Below, one piece after another: positions 46,031 to 54,708 of a stretch of 64,000 nucleotides of DNA. The position numbers and the translations under genes were made by a program. Below the pieces are notes generated by a model. It was not told where the DNA came from and did not search any database. It was given only the letters and a program-made list of their open reading frames with translations. Origin of the DNA: Ignavibacteriales bacterium (GTDB lineage: Bacteria > Bacteroidota > Ignavibacteria > Ignavibacteriales > Ignavibacteriaceae); NCBI GenBank assembly GCA_016700155.1, contig CP065001.1, forward strand, positions 4,030,001-4,094,000, in the 5' to 3' direction. Position 1 is the first letter of the stretch; the number at the start of each line of letters is the position of its first letter.

Positions 46031-47281
46031 TTATTTAATCAGCACGAGTTTTTTTGTCTGTGAAAAATTTCCTGCTGTCAAAGTATAAAAATAAACCCCT
46101 GATGAAAGTTTACGTTCAACAGATGTTGTATTAAACTCAACCTCGTATGTGCCCGGTGCTTTTACTTCATTGATAAGAGTAGTGATTTCATTTCCAAGCA
46201 CATTATATATTTTCAGCGTCACGTTGGTGCTGTTACTTGATCCAACGCCAGGAATTTCAAATTTAATCTTTGTTGATGGATTAAAAGGGTTTGGATGGTT
46301 TTGATATAGTTTAAGATTTTCAGGTAGTGAAATTACATTTTCATTTGCTGATGTAATACCGCCATCCCAGCCCGCTATTCTTGCCATCAAAACCCAGAAC
46401 GCTTTTACAACCCGGATTTTTCCTGATGAAACAGAACCAAGATGTCCACCCTCTGTTTCAGTTGTATATTCCTGGCAGATAGCCGGTATTTCAATTCCGT
46501 CATCAGGATAATTTTCGGAATTACTTCCAAACGTGTAGGCAACACCATCCCTGTTATCATAACAGGGAGTGCCCCACGGAGTGTGCGACAATATATCCGC
46601 AACATCAAAAAGTATTATGTCATTCTGCAATGCATACTGCCTTAGCTGATCATTGAATGATTGTGATTCAACAGAACCGATTGAACGGGCAAGTGACGTT
46701 GTGAACCAGATCATTTTCTTATCTGTATGACTGTTTATAAAACCCTGATACTGTGATGCTGTTCCGGTATTTCCGTTACCAAAAAATCCATTAACCGGAT
46801 CAGCGATTGATGAACCGGGCATGACTTCAAGATAACTGAATTGAAATCCCGCAACATCATAGCTGTCAATCCTTGTTTGAACAAAATCTATAAAGCATGG
46901 AAGTTTTTCATTCCAGTTGCCGCAGTTATCCGGCCAGCCTTCATAACTCCAGTTACTGCAGTCCCAGATGCCGTTCCAGTAAACCTCTGTGGAATCAACG
47001 CTGTAGGAAGGAACGCCTGTATGAATGTACCGCTTACATTGATTATTAGCAGAACTGTATTCTGATGAAAGACATTGTAGACCTTCATAAATATTCTGTC
47101 CAACCGAGCGATCCATAAACATCATCCGTAAATTCTGAGCGAGAGATTTATACTGCTGAGGTATGCTGTCAAACAAAGCAACAGAGTTATGATCGACTGT
47201 TATCTGAGCCTGAACAGAGGCTATCGATATCAGAAAAATCATAACTGCTAAATAAATGTTCCTATTCATTCTTTGTAACAT
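46031..47281 (-). CDS. Secreted protein with T9SS sorting domain (SGNH-like candidate)
   Basis: I place the start at the ATG 47281 because AGAGGTAG lies just upstream and a signal peptide follows (NIYLAVMIFLISIASVQAQ); an earlier in-frame ATG at 47413 would put 44 residues before it. The mature domain (about 30-310) includes KKMIWFTTSLARSI and ILFDVADILSHT, which faintly recall SGNH/GDSL-type hydrolases; I cannot assign catalytic residues. The final 85 residues are a T9SS domain with HPNPFNPST, a nine-residue linker GVGSSNSTN and KKLVLIK. Confidence 0.68.
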   Translation of the reverse strand: MLQRMNRNIYLAVMIFLISIASVQAQITVDHNSVALFDSIPQQYKSLAQNLRMMFMDRSVGQNIYEGLQCLSSEYSSANNQCKRYIHTGVPSYSVDSTEVYWNGIWDCSNWSYEGWPDNCGNWNEKLPCFIDFVQTRIDSYDVAGFQFSYLEVMPGSSIADPVNGFFGNGNTGTASQYQGFINSHTDKKMIWFTTSLARSIGSVESQSFNDQLRQYALQNDIILFDVADILSHTPWGTPCYDNRDGVAYTFGSNSENYPDDGIEIPAICQEYTTETEGGHLGSVSSGKIRVVKAFWVLMARIAGWDGGITSANENVISLPENLKLYQNHPNPFNPSTKIKFEIPGVGSSNSTNVTLKIYNVLGNEITTLINEVKAPGTYEVEFNTTSVERKLSSGVYFYTLTAGNFSQTKKLVLIK

Positions 47282-47516
47282 AACTACCTCTGGCTTATAA
47301 AATTTTGTTGACTTACTGATCACCCGCATACCGACAATTATTATTCCAGATAAAAATTGAAATTTTTCCTGTTTTCTTCCTCTCTTCAGCGGAATAACAA
47401 GCAAAATATTCACTTTAAGGAAAATATTTTCTTAAATGACAATACTCCCGAAACCCAAAACTGTTTGACATTACAAAAAATAAATTTGCATCACGGAATG
47501 GCTTTTCTTATTTTTG

Positions 47517-47536
47517 TTATGAACATATGCTCATAA
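47517..47536 (+). promoter_or_regulatory. Palindrome directly upstream of the DUF134-NifX pair
   Basis: TTATGAACATATGCTCATAA matches its reverse complement at 18 of 20 positions. It ends six bases before the DUF134 regulator start codon, a location consistent with an autoregulatory operator. Binding is inference. Confidence 0.5.
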
Positions 47537-47542
47537 TGAAAA

Positions 47543-47929
47543 ATGGCAAGACCAAAGTTAAAACGAACAATCCGGTGTAATCCTTCAGCATACTACTTTA
47601 AGCCGAGGGGCATTCCGATATCTGATCTCGAAGAAATCACTCTAAACGATGATGAGGTGGAAGCTATAAGACTGGCTGACCTTAATGGACTATTTCACGA
47701 AGACGCTGCCATTAAAATGAAAGTATCACGTGCAACTTTCGGGCGCGTGCTTCATTCAGCAAGGAATAAAATAGCAGATAGCATTCTAAACGGAAAAGCA
47801 ATAAAAATTTCAGAGTCACTAAAGCAAATCAATGCTAAATCACTAAGCCGATGTAATAAATGCGGAAACAGGTTTAGGAAAAGAAACACGGCAAATCAAA
47901 ACATTTGCTCTAATTGTAATAACAAATAA
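47543..47929 (+). CDS. DUF134 DNA-binding regulator with C-terminal zinc ribbon
   Basis: A 128-residue protein with the DUF134 start MARPKLKRTIRC and a sigma-4-like helix-turn-helix (EVEAIRLADLNGLFHEDAAIKMKVSRATFGRVLH). The C-terminal extension carries two CxxC pairs (C104/C107 and C122/C125), suggesting a zinc ribbon. DUF134 proteins are regularly found next to NifX/NifB-type iron-molybdenum cofactor proteins, as here, 14 bases upstream of one. A palindrome lies at 47517-47536 before the start. It probably controls its own operon. Confidence 0.88.
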   Translation: MARPKLKRTIRCNPSAYYFKPRGIPISDLEEITLNDDEVEAIRLADLNGLFHEDAAIKMKVSRATFGRVLHSARNKIADSILNGKAIKISESLKQINAKSLSRCNKCGNRFRKRNTANQNICSNCNNK

Positions 47930-47943
47930 GGGAGATACAAAAA

Positions 47944-48330
47944 ATGAAAATAGCAGTAGCAACTGATGACAATCAAACCGTAACAGGTCACGTGGGAAGA
48001 TGTAACGCGTTTATTTTCTACACAATTGAAGACGGAAAAATTGTGAACAGGGAAATAAAAGAGAATAGACATACTCATCACAAAATGCATGAACATCATC
48101 ACCAGGGCGAAGAACACTCACACGGACATAGTCACTCCGGACTGATCAGTTTGCTTGATGGATGCAAGTCTCTGATTTTCAATCACGGCGGATGGCGACT
48201 AATTGAAGATCTGAAGCGATACAATATTGAGCCTGTGATGACAGATATTAGCCTTGCTGATGAAGCCGCTCTTTTATACTCAACAGGTAAGCTTGTGAAT
48301 AAAGAAGAAAACGCCTGCAATCATCACTAA
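47944..48330 (+). CDS. NifX/NifB-like Fe-Mo cofactor-associated protein with His-rich insert
   Basis: A 128-residue protein of the dinitrogenase FeMo-cofactor biosynthesis family (MKIAVATDD, TGHVGRCNAFIFYTIEDG, VMTDISLADEAALLY). Between residues 43 and 64 it carries eleven His residues, an insert absent from basic NifX-fold proteins, followed by a C-terminal CNHH. This may bind a metal such as Ni, Zn or Cu. In the family, small NifX-like proteins bind iron-sulfur or molybdenum-containing clusters. No nif structural genes are present, so nitrogen fixation is not implied. Confidence 0.85.
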   Translation: MKIAVATDDNQTVTGHVGRCNAFIFYTIEDGKIVNREIKENRHTHHKMHEHHHQGEEHSHGHSHSGLISLLDGCKSLIFNHGGWRLIEDLKRYNIEPVMTDISLADEAALLYSTGKLVNKEENACNHH

Positions 48331-48441
48331 AAACAATTGATAGCAGAAAACAAATTAGTCACTTTGCGCTATTGAATAAGCGATTTGAATTATCAATATT
48401 TTCATAAACCAAATTAAAAATTATTAATCGGAAGTAAGATT

Positions 48442-49266
48442 ATGAAAAAGCTATTCTTTCTTATGATCGCATCAATATTGCTTTTCGGTTTCACCGCCGG
48501 CAGAATGATTGATGATAAAACACAATCATTATTAAAACAATTTCAGTTGAGTGAAGACAACGCGATGAACCAGGTATTCTCGAATATTTCGGGACCATCT
48601 TTTTATATACCGAATGTTAAAGTTTTAAAATCAATGGCAACAGGTGAACGCGTTGAGATGGTTAAATCAATAGGGAAATACGTAAAAGAATTTACAACCA
48701 CACAGGAATTTATCAAACGTTATAATCAGTATCGTGAAGACAAAAAACCAGACGAACCTAAAAAACCGGAATCGGGAGCCGAACTGCAGAAAAAAACTGT
48801 CGCTGATATGAAGAAAAGTATTTCCGAAATGGAAAAGCAAATGAAGCAAATGCCTGCCGATCAAAAGGCGATGTTTGAGGACGTTATAAAGCAGAATAAA
48901 CAAATGCTTGCAGAATATGAAAATCCGGACAACCCGATGTTCGGTAAAAATTATGATGACGCGATGAAACAATCTTATGATTATCAGATGAATGATTACA
49001 ACAATAAAATGACAGAATGGAAAACAAAATACCCTGAAGGAAAACCATCATTCCTCGTTAAAGAATGGCTTACGCTATATCTTGAAAAATCAAAAGACGT
49101 CGACTTTGCCGCAAAGACAGCAGCTAATAACTACGGCAAACAGGTATTCGCTAAAGCTGAATATGAAAGAAAAGATTATTTATGGAAGATGCTTTTCCGT
49201 GCCGGCAAGGAAAGTGTTGATGCAAGCAGATCATTTGCACAATCATGGCTTAACGAACTTAAATAG
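48442..49266 (+). CDS. Exported Lys-rich helical protein of unknown function
   Basis: A 274-residue product with a signal peptide (KLFFLMIASILLFGFTAG). The mature part is strongly charged and mostly helical; residues of about 100-175 are rich in Lys, Glu, Met and Gln, with a probable coiled coil (KKSISEMEKQMKQMPADQ). No T9SS domain or named family is recognised. It is followed by a good terminator. It is on the same strand as the DUF134-NifX pair but separated by 111 bases, so a link is weak. Confidence 0.65.
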   Translation: MKKLFFLMIASILLFGFTAGRMIDDKTQSLLKQFQLSEDNAMNQVFSNISGPSFYIPNVKVLKSMATGERVEMVKSIGKYVKEFTTTQEFIKRYNQYREDKKPDEPKKPESGAELQKKTVADMKKSISEMEKQMKQMPADQKAMFEDVIKQNKQMLAEYENPDNPMFGKNYDDAMKQSYDYQMNDYNNKMTEWKTKYPEGKPSFLVKEWLTLYLEKSKDVDFAAKTAANNYGKQVFAKAEYERKDYLWKMLFRAGKESVDASRSFAQSWLNELK

Positions 49267-49283
49267 TTTTGTAATCACAAAAG

Positions 49284-49319
49284 AAAGTCACACCGGTTTA
49301 GGATTGGTGTGACTTTTTT
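49284..49319 (+). terminator. Rho-independent terminator
   Basis: Eleven-base arms AAAGTCACACC and GGTGTGACTTT (49284-49294, 49306-49316) are followed by TTT. The hairpin lies 18 bases after the stop at 49266. Confidence 0.92.
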
Positions 49320-49457
49320 ATTTCAGCGTATCACAATTTATTGTTTTGACTTTAAAATTTTAATCTTAAATTAAAATCAGAAACCTTACTCTAATTACTT
49401 CTTTAACAGCCTGCCGGGGATAAATAATCAGCTAACAAAAAATTTTTTGAGGTGATC

Positions 49458-51314
49458 ATGAAAAAGTTATTGTTACTGTTAGTCATTGCTCTTATCTCCG
49501 AATCATTCTCTCAGACCAGTATTGACTTCACAAATTTTAATAGTTCATCAGCAAACGGCTGGATGACGGCTAATGGTTCTCAGCCAAATAAATGGGCAAT
49601 TGGAGGCGCTGCAAGCTACTATGATTTTTTTTCACGATCCGGCGCTTATATAAGTAATGATATGGGAACAACGTATGGTTACGATGACGATACCACTTCG
49701 GTTGTTCATCTTTACAAAGACATTGCAATAAATTCCGTGACAAAAGATATGATGCTTACATTTAAACTTATGTGCCTGGGTGAAGAAAATCATGATTACC
49801 TGACAGTTCATGTTGTTTCATCATCGATAACACCGCAGGCGGGCATTGAATTGACTGATGGTTTGGTAGGAAGATCGGAATACAGCGGTGATGATTACTG
49901 GAGAGGTTATTCAATAAATCTTAAAAGAGATCTGTACCCGGAAAATTTTATGAGGATTGTTTTTACCTGGAAGAATGATAACAACGGAACAGGAACTAAT
50001 CCTGCGGCATTGGATGAAATAAGGATTTCTGAGTTAAGTATGAACTACAATACTTTTCATTCAAAAATAAATCTGCCAAGCGGTCGATATTACGGCGGCT
50101 CGTTGATGAGCGGTTACTCAGCATATTTTGTGGGCGGAGATGTAGGCGGACCCCCAACACAGCAGGCAGTGGAAATAGATTACGGCGGACAGGCAGGAAA
50201 AGATCTTCCGCAAATCCCTGAAGCAGTAAGATTAAATGAACTGACAAAAATCAACGGAAAGATTTTCAGCATTGGAGGATTTAATACCGGCGCTACTGAT
50301 CCTACAAATGAAATATATTCATTAGACTTAAAAAGTTTCCAATGGGCTGCGGAAGATTCTTTCCCTAAAAAAATATTCTATCATCGGCTTGCGACTCACG
50401 ATTGGAAAGCGATCTATTCAATCGGCGGATCTGACGAAACAAATCAGCTTCTGAATAGTGTGTACTACAAATTAGCAGCAAGTACAAACTGGCAAGAAGC
50501 AACCCCGCTTCCCGGTGATGGTCGTGCGGATGGCGGTTTGGCAATTCTTGACCGCGAAAATAAAATTTTCTACGTCGGCGGATTTACAAACTCATTTGAT
50601 TTTCAAAGGCAGGTTGACAGCGTTTTTATCGGGACAATTGATACATCAAATCCCGGTGTAATAACATGGAAAACGGGAACAAGTTTTCCGGGCGGACCCC
50701 GGGCAAGGTTACGCGCATTTCCGTGGGGCAGAGATAAAGTTATAGTTGTTGGAGGAACGGACGGAGGTAATTTCAACACTTCAACAATTTTTAATGATGT
50801 GTGGGAATACGATCTTTCCGAGGATCAATGGACGCTGCTTGGTAATATGCCGCTTGCATTGTGTGCTTATATGGGCGGGACAGAAAGATTATCCGGAGGA
50901 TTGTGGGCAATGTATTTAGGCGGAGGAATTAAACCCGGTCCCGCGATTTCAAATACTACTTATGCTTACTTTGATACAGTACAAACTCCGACATCAGTTG
51001 AAGACAATGAAATAATTGTTAATGATTATTTTCTTTCACAGAACTATCCCAACCCTTTCAACCCAACTACAAAAATAAAGTTTAGTATTCCTCAAACAAC
51101 GCGTCCCCTCCCGGGAGGGGAAAGGGGTGGGTTAGTTACACTAAAAGTTTACGACATACTCGGCAATGAAGTTGCAACATTAGTAAACGAAACAAAACCC
51201 GCAGGTACTTACGAAGTTGAGTTTAATGCAGAAGGATTATCAAGCGGAGTTTACTTTTATCAATTAAAAGCAGGTAGCTTTATTTCAACAAAAAAACTTT
51301 TACTGCTGAAATAA
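49458..51314 (+). CDS. Kelch-propeller surface protein with T9SS domain and a palindromic insert
   Basis: The ATG at 49458 is preferred to GTG 49452 because of the GAGGTG ribosome-binding site. The product has 618 residues. After the signal peptide (SESFSQ) comes a jelly-roll-like domain (about 20-200, similar to choice-of-anchor/MAM types). Kelch/galactose-oxidase-like repeats follow (about 205-500; for example KIFSIGGFNTG, IFYVGGFTN and KVIVVGGTDGG). The end is a T9SS domain with YPNPFNPTT. Its linker is 14 residues, including TTRPLPGGERGG, encoded by a perfect 18-base palindrome at 51104-51121. The tail from LGNEVATLV to KKLLLLK is nearly identical to that of the next gene. Confidence 0.85.
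   Translation: MKKLLLLLVIALISESFSQTSIDFTNFNSSSANGWMTANGSQPNKWAIGGAASYYDFFSRSGAYISNDMGTTYGYDDDTTSVVHLYKDIAINSVTKDMMLTFKLMCLGEENHDYLTVHVVSSSITPQAGIELTDGLVGRSEYSGDDYWRGYSINLKRDLYPENFMRIVFTWKNDNNGTGTNPAALDEIRISELSMNYNTFHSKINLPSGRYYGGSLMSGYSAYFVGGDVGGPPTQQAVEIDYGGQAGKDLPQIPEAVRLNELTKINGKIFSIGGFNTGATDPTNEIYSLDLKSFQWAAEDSFPKKIFYHRLATHDWKAIYSIGGSDETNQLLNSVYYKLAASTNWQEATPLPGDGRADGGLAILDRENKIFYVGGFTNSFDFQRQVDSVFIGTIDTSNPGVITWKTGTSFPGGPRARLRAFPWGRDKVIVVGGTDGGNFNTSTIFNDVWEYDLSEDQWTLLGNMPLALCAYMGGTERLSGGLWAMYLGGGIKPGPAISNTTYAYFDTVQTPTSVEDNEIIVNDYFLSQNYPNPFNPTTKIKFSIPQTTRPLPGGERGGLVTLKVYDILGNEVATLVNETKPAGTYEVEFNAEGLSSGVYFYQLKAGSFISTKKLLLLK
51104..51121 (+). repeat. Perfect palindrome inside a T9SS sorting domain (second family)
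   Basis: TCCCCTCCCGGGAGGGGA is an 18-base perfect palindrome at a GC content far above the surrounding gene. It is followed by AAGGGGTGGG. It encodes the RPLPGGERGG part of the linker in frame, at the position where other genes carry the GAGACGAGGC-type element. Confidence 0.85.
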
Positions 51315-51315
51315 A

Positions 51316-51441
51316 TCCTTTGTGTTCTTTGTGAAAAGTATAGTTGATTGAGTTTCACTTTGTGCGCTTTGTGGTTTATGTTCACTTTCTTTAACCGCAA
51401 AGAGCGCAGAGAAAACGCAAAGATCATAAAGAAAAACTCTT
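51316..51441. repeat. Intergenic CTTTGTG/CGCAAAG-type dispersed repeat
   Basis: Near-repeated units of CTTTGTG with spacers (TCTTTGTG, CTTTGTGCGCTTTGTGG) occur at about 51318-51376. The complementary AACCGCAAAGAGCGCAGAG is at 51393-51411, with further CGCAAAG units after it, forming a large imperfect inverted repeat between two T9SS genes. A fragment with CCTTTGTGC occurs at about 10493. This resembles common intergenic repeats of the phylum. Confidence 0.6.
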
Positions 51442-51519
51442 TGCAAGTTGTCAGGTGAAAATATAATTTGATTCACAGATAATAATTAAAAATGTTTTCA
51501 TCAAAACTTTCAGGGCAAA

Positions 51520-54069
51520 ATGAAAATAATACTGTTAATAATTTGTCAAAGTCTTATTGCGGTTTCACTCGCACAGCAGGTTAATACCGAAGAGATCCCG
51601 ACTCATTACCGCAGGGGAATTGAATCACCAACCGGTTACCAGTCCTACAACCAAAAATATTTTGGGAAAAACTTTGAAGAAGAAAAAAGAAAACTATTTC
51701 CTCTTAACAGAATTAATTCAGGAACCGGTGTTTGGACAGAATTAAATCCCAACGTACCGAGAGTAGATTACATAGGAGTTGATTTTATAAATCCTGATAC
51801 AGGCTGGGCAGTTGGTGAATTAGGCGCCTTGATTAAAACCACCGATGGAGGAAATAACTGGACAGTAATTGCAACAAACACAACTACGCTTCTTCTCAAA
51901 GTCCATTCTTACAATGGACAAATAGTAATAGTAACAGGATATGATGGGATGATACTCCGCTCAAGTGATGGAGGAGAAACATTTGAACAAATTGTTAGCG
52001 GAACAACAAATGATCTTTGGGGAATAATAATGTTGAACAACACCACAGGCTTTATCTGTGGACTTAACCAGACTTTACTCAAAACTACAGATGCAGGAAT
52101 AAGCTGGCATTCTGTAAACACAACATTGAACCAACACTATTGGGCGATTGATTTTTTCAACGAACAATTCGGAATGATAGCCTGTGGCGGAGGGAAAGTA
52201 TTAAGAACAACTGATGGTGGAAACAGTTGGACGGAACATCAGGCAGGTGATGCAAGCGCTTTATATGCAATTGACATAATTGATTCAACACACACAGCAG
52301 CAGCAGGTGCTAATGGGAAAAATATTTATAGTACAGACGGTGGATTTACATGGTTACAAAATAACCGACTGCAGCACGATGAACTTAACAGCATTAGATT
52401 TATAAATGCTGATACAGGTTATACAATAGGTACTTATGGTGGAGAAAGCTGGGGAATTAGAAAAACAACAAACAGAGGAGTGACCTGGTTTAGTCCTCCA
52501 TTGCCGAATCTAAGTGAATGGGAACTTGAACTGCTATCCGGCGGAACGGGATATTCTGTTGGCAGTGATCTCTGGATAAATAAAACAACTGGAGGTTATG
52601 ATAACTGGGACGGGCTATTTATGAATAGAAATTTTGTTGATGTTTACTTCACAGATGAACAGAATGGTTACGCACCGGATGGAACATGGATAGGAGGACC
52701 CCTGTACAAAACAACAGACGGAGGAGAACACTGGTTTGGATTGCCAAACTTTCCAACAGGTGTATTCACATCTACATTAAGATGTGTTGTGTTCACTGAC
52801 AGCCTTACAGGATTTGTTGGCAGTGCACCTTGCAGGATAGTAAAGACAACAGACGCAGGTAACAGTTGGCGTATAGTTAACAGAACAGGGCTAACAGATA
52901 CGATAGGATTGATAAACAAGATTTTCTTTATAAACCCAACAACCGGATGGGCAGTTACTACAAGAGGCGGAATACTTAAAACAACGGATGCAGGTGAAAA
53001 CTGGTTTGCTCAACTGGAGGCTGGGTCTTTTGTAACATTTAATAGTATTTTTTTTATCAATCCTTTGTATGGCTGGACTGCAAACGAAGCACAATGGCCA
53101 TTTAAGACTACAAACGGTGGTGATACTTGGATTCAGCAAACAGGGGCAAATATATTTGCAACAAGAGACATTTATTTCCTCGATTCATTAAATGCTTATA
53201 CAATTAAAATTCTTGAGCTCTATAAAACAACGAACTCTGGTAATAATTGGTTTGCTCAACTTAACTCACAATATGTACTCAGAACATTTGGATGGTTAAC
53301 ATCAAGCCGAGGCTTCATTATTGGAGATGGGATTTATGAAACGACTGACAGTGGAAATACTTGGAATGAAATTTTAGAATTAAGAAATATTGGTTTAAGA
53401 AAACTTCATTCACCAATAAATCATATTGGTTACTCAGTTGGATATACTGGCTTAGTATATAGATGTATTGATACTACAATAGTTCCAGTGGATCTATCTT
53501 CATTTTTTGCAGAGATAAATAACAATACTATTACCCTAGAATGGTCCACAGCAACGGAAACAAATAATCAAGGATTTGAAATATTAAAATCAAATGATAA
53601 ACAAAGCTGGAAAACTATTGTATTTGTTGAAGGCCACGGAACAACAACAGAGACTCATTCATATTATTTCACTGATAAAGATATTCTATCAGAAAAAGTT
53701 AAGTACAGATTAAAACAAATTGATTATGATGGAACATTTACATATTCAAAAATAATTGAAGTGAATGCTGATCTAACATCAACAGAATTTGTGCTTCACC
53801 AGAACTATCCCAATCCCTTCAACCCAACAACAAAAATAAAGTTTACAATACCTGCCGTAGAGACGAGGCACGCCTCGTCTCCGAACGCTGTGCATTTAAA
53901 AGTCTTCGACATACTCGGCAATGAAATTGCTACATTAGTAAACGAAACAAAGCCCGCAGGTACTTACGAAGTTGAGTTTAATGCAGAAGGATTGTCAAGC
54001 GGAGTATATTTCTATCGGTTAAGAGCAGGTAGCTTTATTTCAACAAAAAAACTTTTACTGCTGAAATAA
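51520..54069 (+). CDS. Ycf48/Asp-box repeat surface protein with T9SS domain and a palindromic insert
   Basis: The 849-residue precursor (signal ending LAQ) has about twelve Asp-box-like units of the T-D-x-G-x-x-W type, such as TTDGGNNWT, TTDAGENWF and TTDSGNTWNEI. These indicate one or two Ycf48/sortilin-like propellers between about 80 and 640. A fibronectin-like segment follows, parallel to that of the 37.6 kb gene. The end is a T9SS domain with YPNPFNPTT, whose linker AVETRHASSPNA (12 residues) is encoded by an inverted repeat at 53860-53881. The CTD tail shares very high DNA identity with that of the 49458 gene. The function is probably adhesion or matrix binding. Confidence 0.86.
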   Translation: MKIILLIICQSLIAVSLAQQVNTEEIPTHYRRGIESPTGYQSYNQKYFGKNFEEEKRKLFPLNRINSGTGVWTELNPNVPRVDYIGVDFINPDTGWAVGELGALIKTTDGGNNWTVIATNTTTLLLKVHSYNGQIVIVTGYDGMILRSSDGGETFEQIVSGTTNDLWGIIMLNNTTGFICGLNQTLLKTTDAGISWHSVNTTLNQHYWAIDFFNEQFGMIACGGGKVLRTTDGGNSWTEHQAGDASALYAIDIIDSTHTAAAGANGKNIYSTDGGFTWLQNNRLQHDELNSIRFINADTGYTIGTYGGESWGIRKTTNRGVTWFSPPLPNLSEWELELLSGGTGYSVGSDLWINKTTGGYDNWDGLFMNRNFVDVYFTDEQNGYAPDGTWIGGPLYKTTDGGEHWFGLPNFPTGVFTSTLRCVVFTDSLTGFVGSAPCRIVKTTDAGNSWRIVNRTGLTDTIGLINKIFFINPTTGWAVTTRGGILKTTDAGENWFAQLEAGSFVTFNSIFFINPLYGWTANEAQWPFKTTNGGDTWIQQTGANIFATRDIYFLDSLNAYTIKILELYKTTNSGNNWFAQLNSQYVLRTFGWLTSSRGFIIGDGIYETTDSGNTWNEILELRNIGLRKLHSPINHIGYSVGYTGLVYRCIDTTIVPVDLSSFFAEINNNTITLEWSTATETNNQGFEILKSNDKQSWKTIVFVEGHGTTTETHSYYFTDKDILSEKVKYRLKQIDYDGTFTYSKIIEVNADLTSTEFVLHQNYPNPFNPTTKIKFTIPAVETRHASSPNAVHLKVFDILGNEIATLVNETKPAGTYEVEFNAEGLSSGVYFYRLRAGSFISTKKLLLLK
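53857..53882 (+). repeat. Palindromic element inside a T9SS sorting domain (copy 2)
   Basis: Arms GAGACGAGGC (53860-53869) and GCCTCGTCTC (53872-53881) are separated by AC and preceded by GTA. It encodes VETRHASS in frame, matching copy 3 almost exactly. Confidence 0.88.
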
Positions 54070-54102
54070 ATTAATTGGAACTACTTTTCTTAAAATAAAA
54101 AA

Positions 54103-54147
54103 ATGTCAGTCTTCAATCCCCAAACAACCGGGAGCGCAGACTGACAT
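54103..54147 (-). terminator. Terminator of the VOC-family gene
   Basis: Ten-base arms ATGTCAGTCT and AGACTGACAT (54103-54112, 54138-54147) enclose a 25-base loop. Read on the minus strand the stem is followed by TTTTTTATTTT. It lies 22 bases past the VOC gene stop and may also end the convergent 51520 transcript. Confidence 0.8.
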
Positions 54148-54168
54148 CATCATTAAACAGAAATGTTT

Positions 54169-54540
54169 TTATCTGGGCGAATGGAATGCCATGTTGTTTC
54201 CTTCACAGTCAATGAAGAAAGCCATATAACCTATATCATCATTAATTTTAGTTTTAGGCATTGTAATTTTTCCTCCCGCTTTTTCCACTTTGCCAAGAGG
54301 AACGCTAAGATCCTCACCGCCATTTAAATAAAGTTTCGGTCCGTCCATAGTCGGTTTGTAACCTTCACCCTGGCACAGTGAACCACTGACTTCCTTTTGA
54401 TCTTCCATAGGAAAGAAAGCCATTTTAATACCGTACATTTCAACACGCTGAAATTCGCCGCCGAGTACATCGGTATAAAACTTTACCGCGCGATCCATAT
54501 CTGTTACCGGGATCTCTACCCAATTAATTAAGTTAGCCAT
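54169..54540 (-). CDS. VOC-family (glyoxalase/bleomycin-resistance fold) protein
   Basis: A 123-residue single-module VOC protein: NWVEIPVTDMDRAVKFYTDVLG, then FQRVEMYGIKMAFFP and a C-terminal GYMAFFIDCEGNNMAFHSP. The fold uses a paired beta-alpha-beta-beta-beta unit and often binds a divalent metal. The family includes glyoxalases, dioxygenases and resistance proteins; the substrate here is unknown. It is monocistronic, with its own terminator. Confidence 0.88.
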   Translation of the reverse strand: MANLINWVEIPVTDMDRAVKFYTDVLGGEFQRVEMYGIKMAFFPMEDQKEVSGSLCQGEGYKPTMDGPKLYLNGGEDLSVPLGKVEKAGGKITMPKTKINDDIGYMAFFIDCEGNNMAFHSPR

Positions 54541-54708
54541 CTGTGTCTCCTGAAAATTAGTTAATAAAAATTTTGGGCAGGCAGAATAGCAAATAATTTT
54601 TATTCCCGGCTAATACTTTTTGCAATGGTCAATAAAATTGATAGAAGGTTGAATCAATAAAAGAATTTTTTTGTCTGCGTTCATCAATTCAACCTTAAAA
54701 ATGAAAGT

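Noticed and set aside
47282..47413. 44-residue extension of the 46.0 kb T9SS gene
   Set aside because: It would bury the signal peptide; AGAGGTAG lies just before the ATG at 47281.
47944..48330. Evidence for nitrogen fixation from the NifX-like gene
   Set aside because: Small NifX/NifB-like proteins are widespread in non-diazotrophs, and no nifHDK genes are present.
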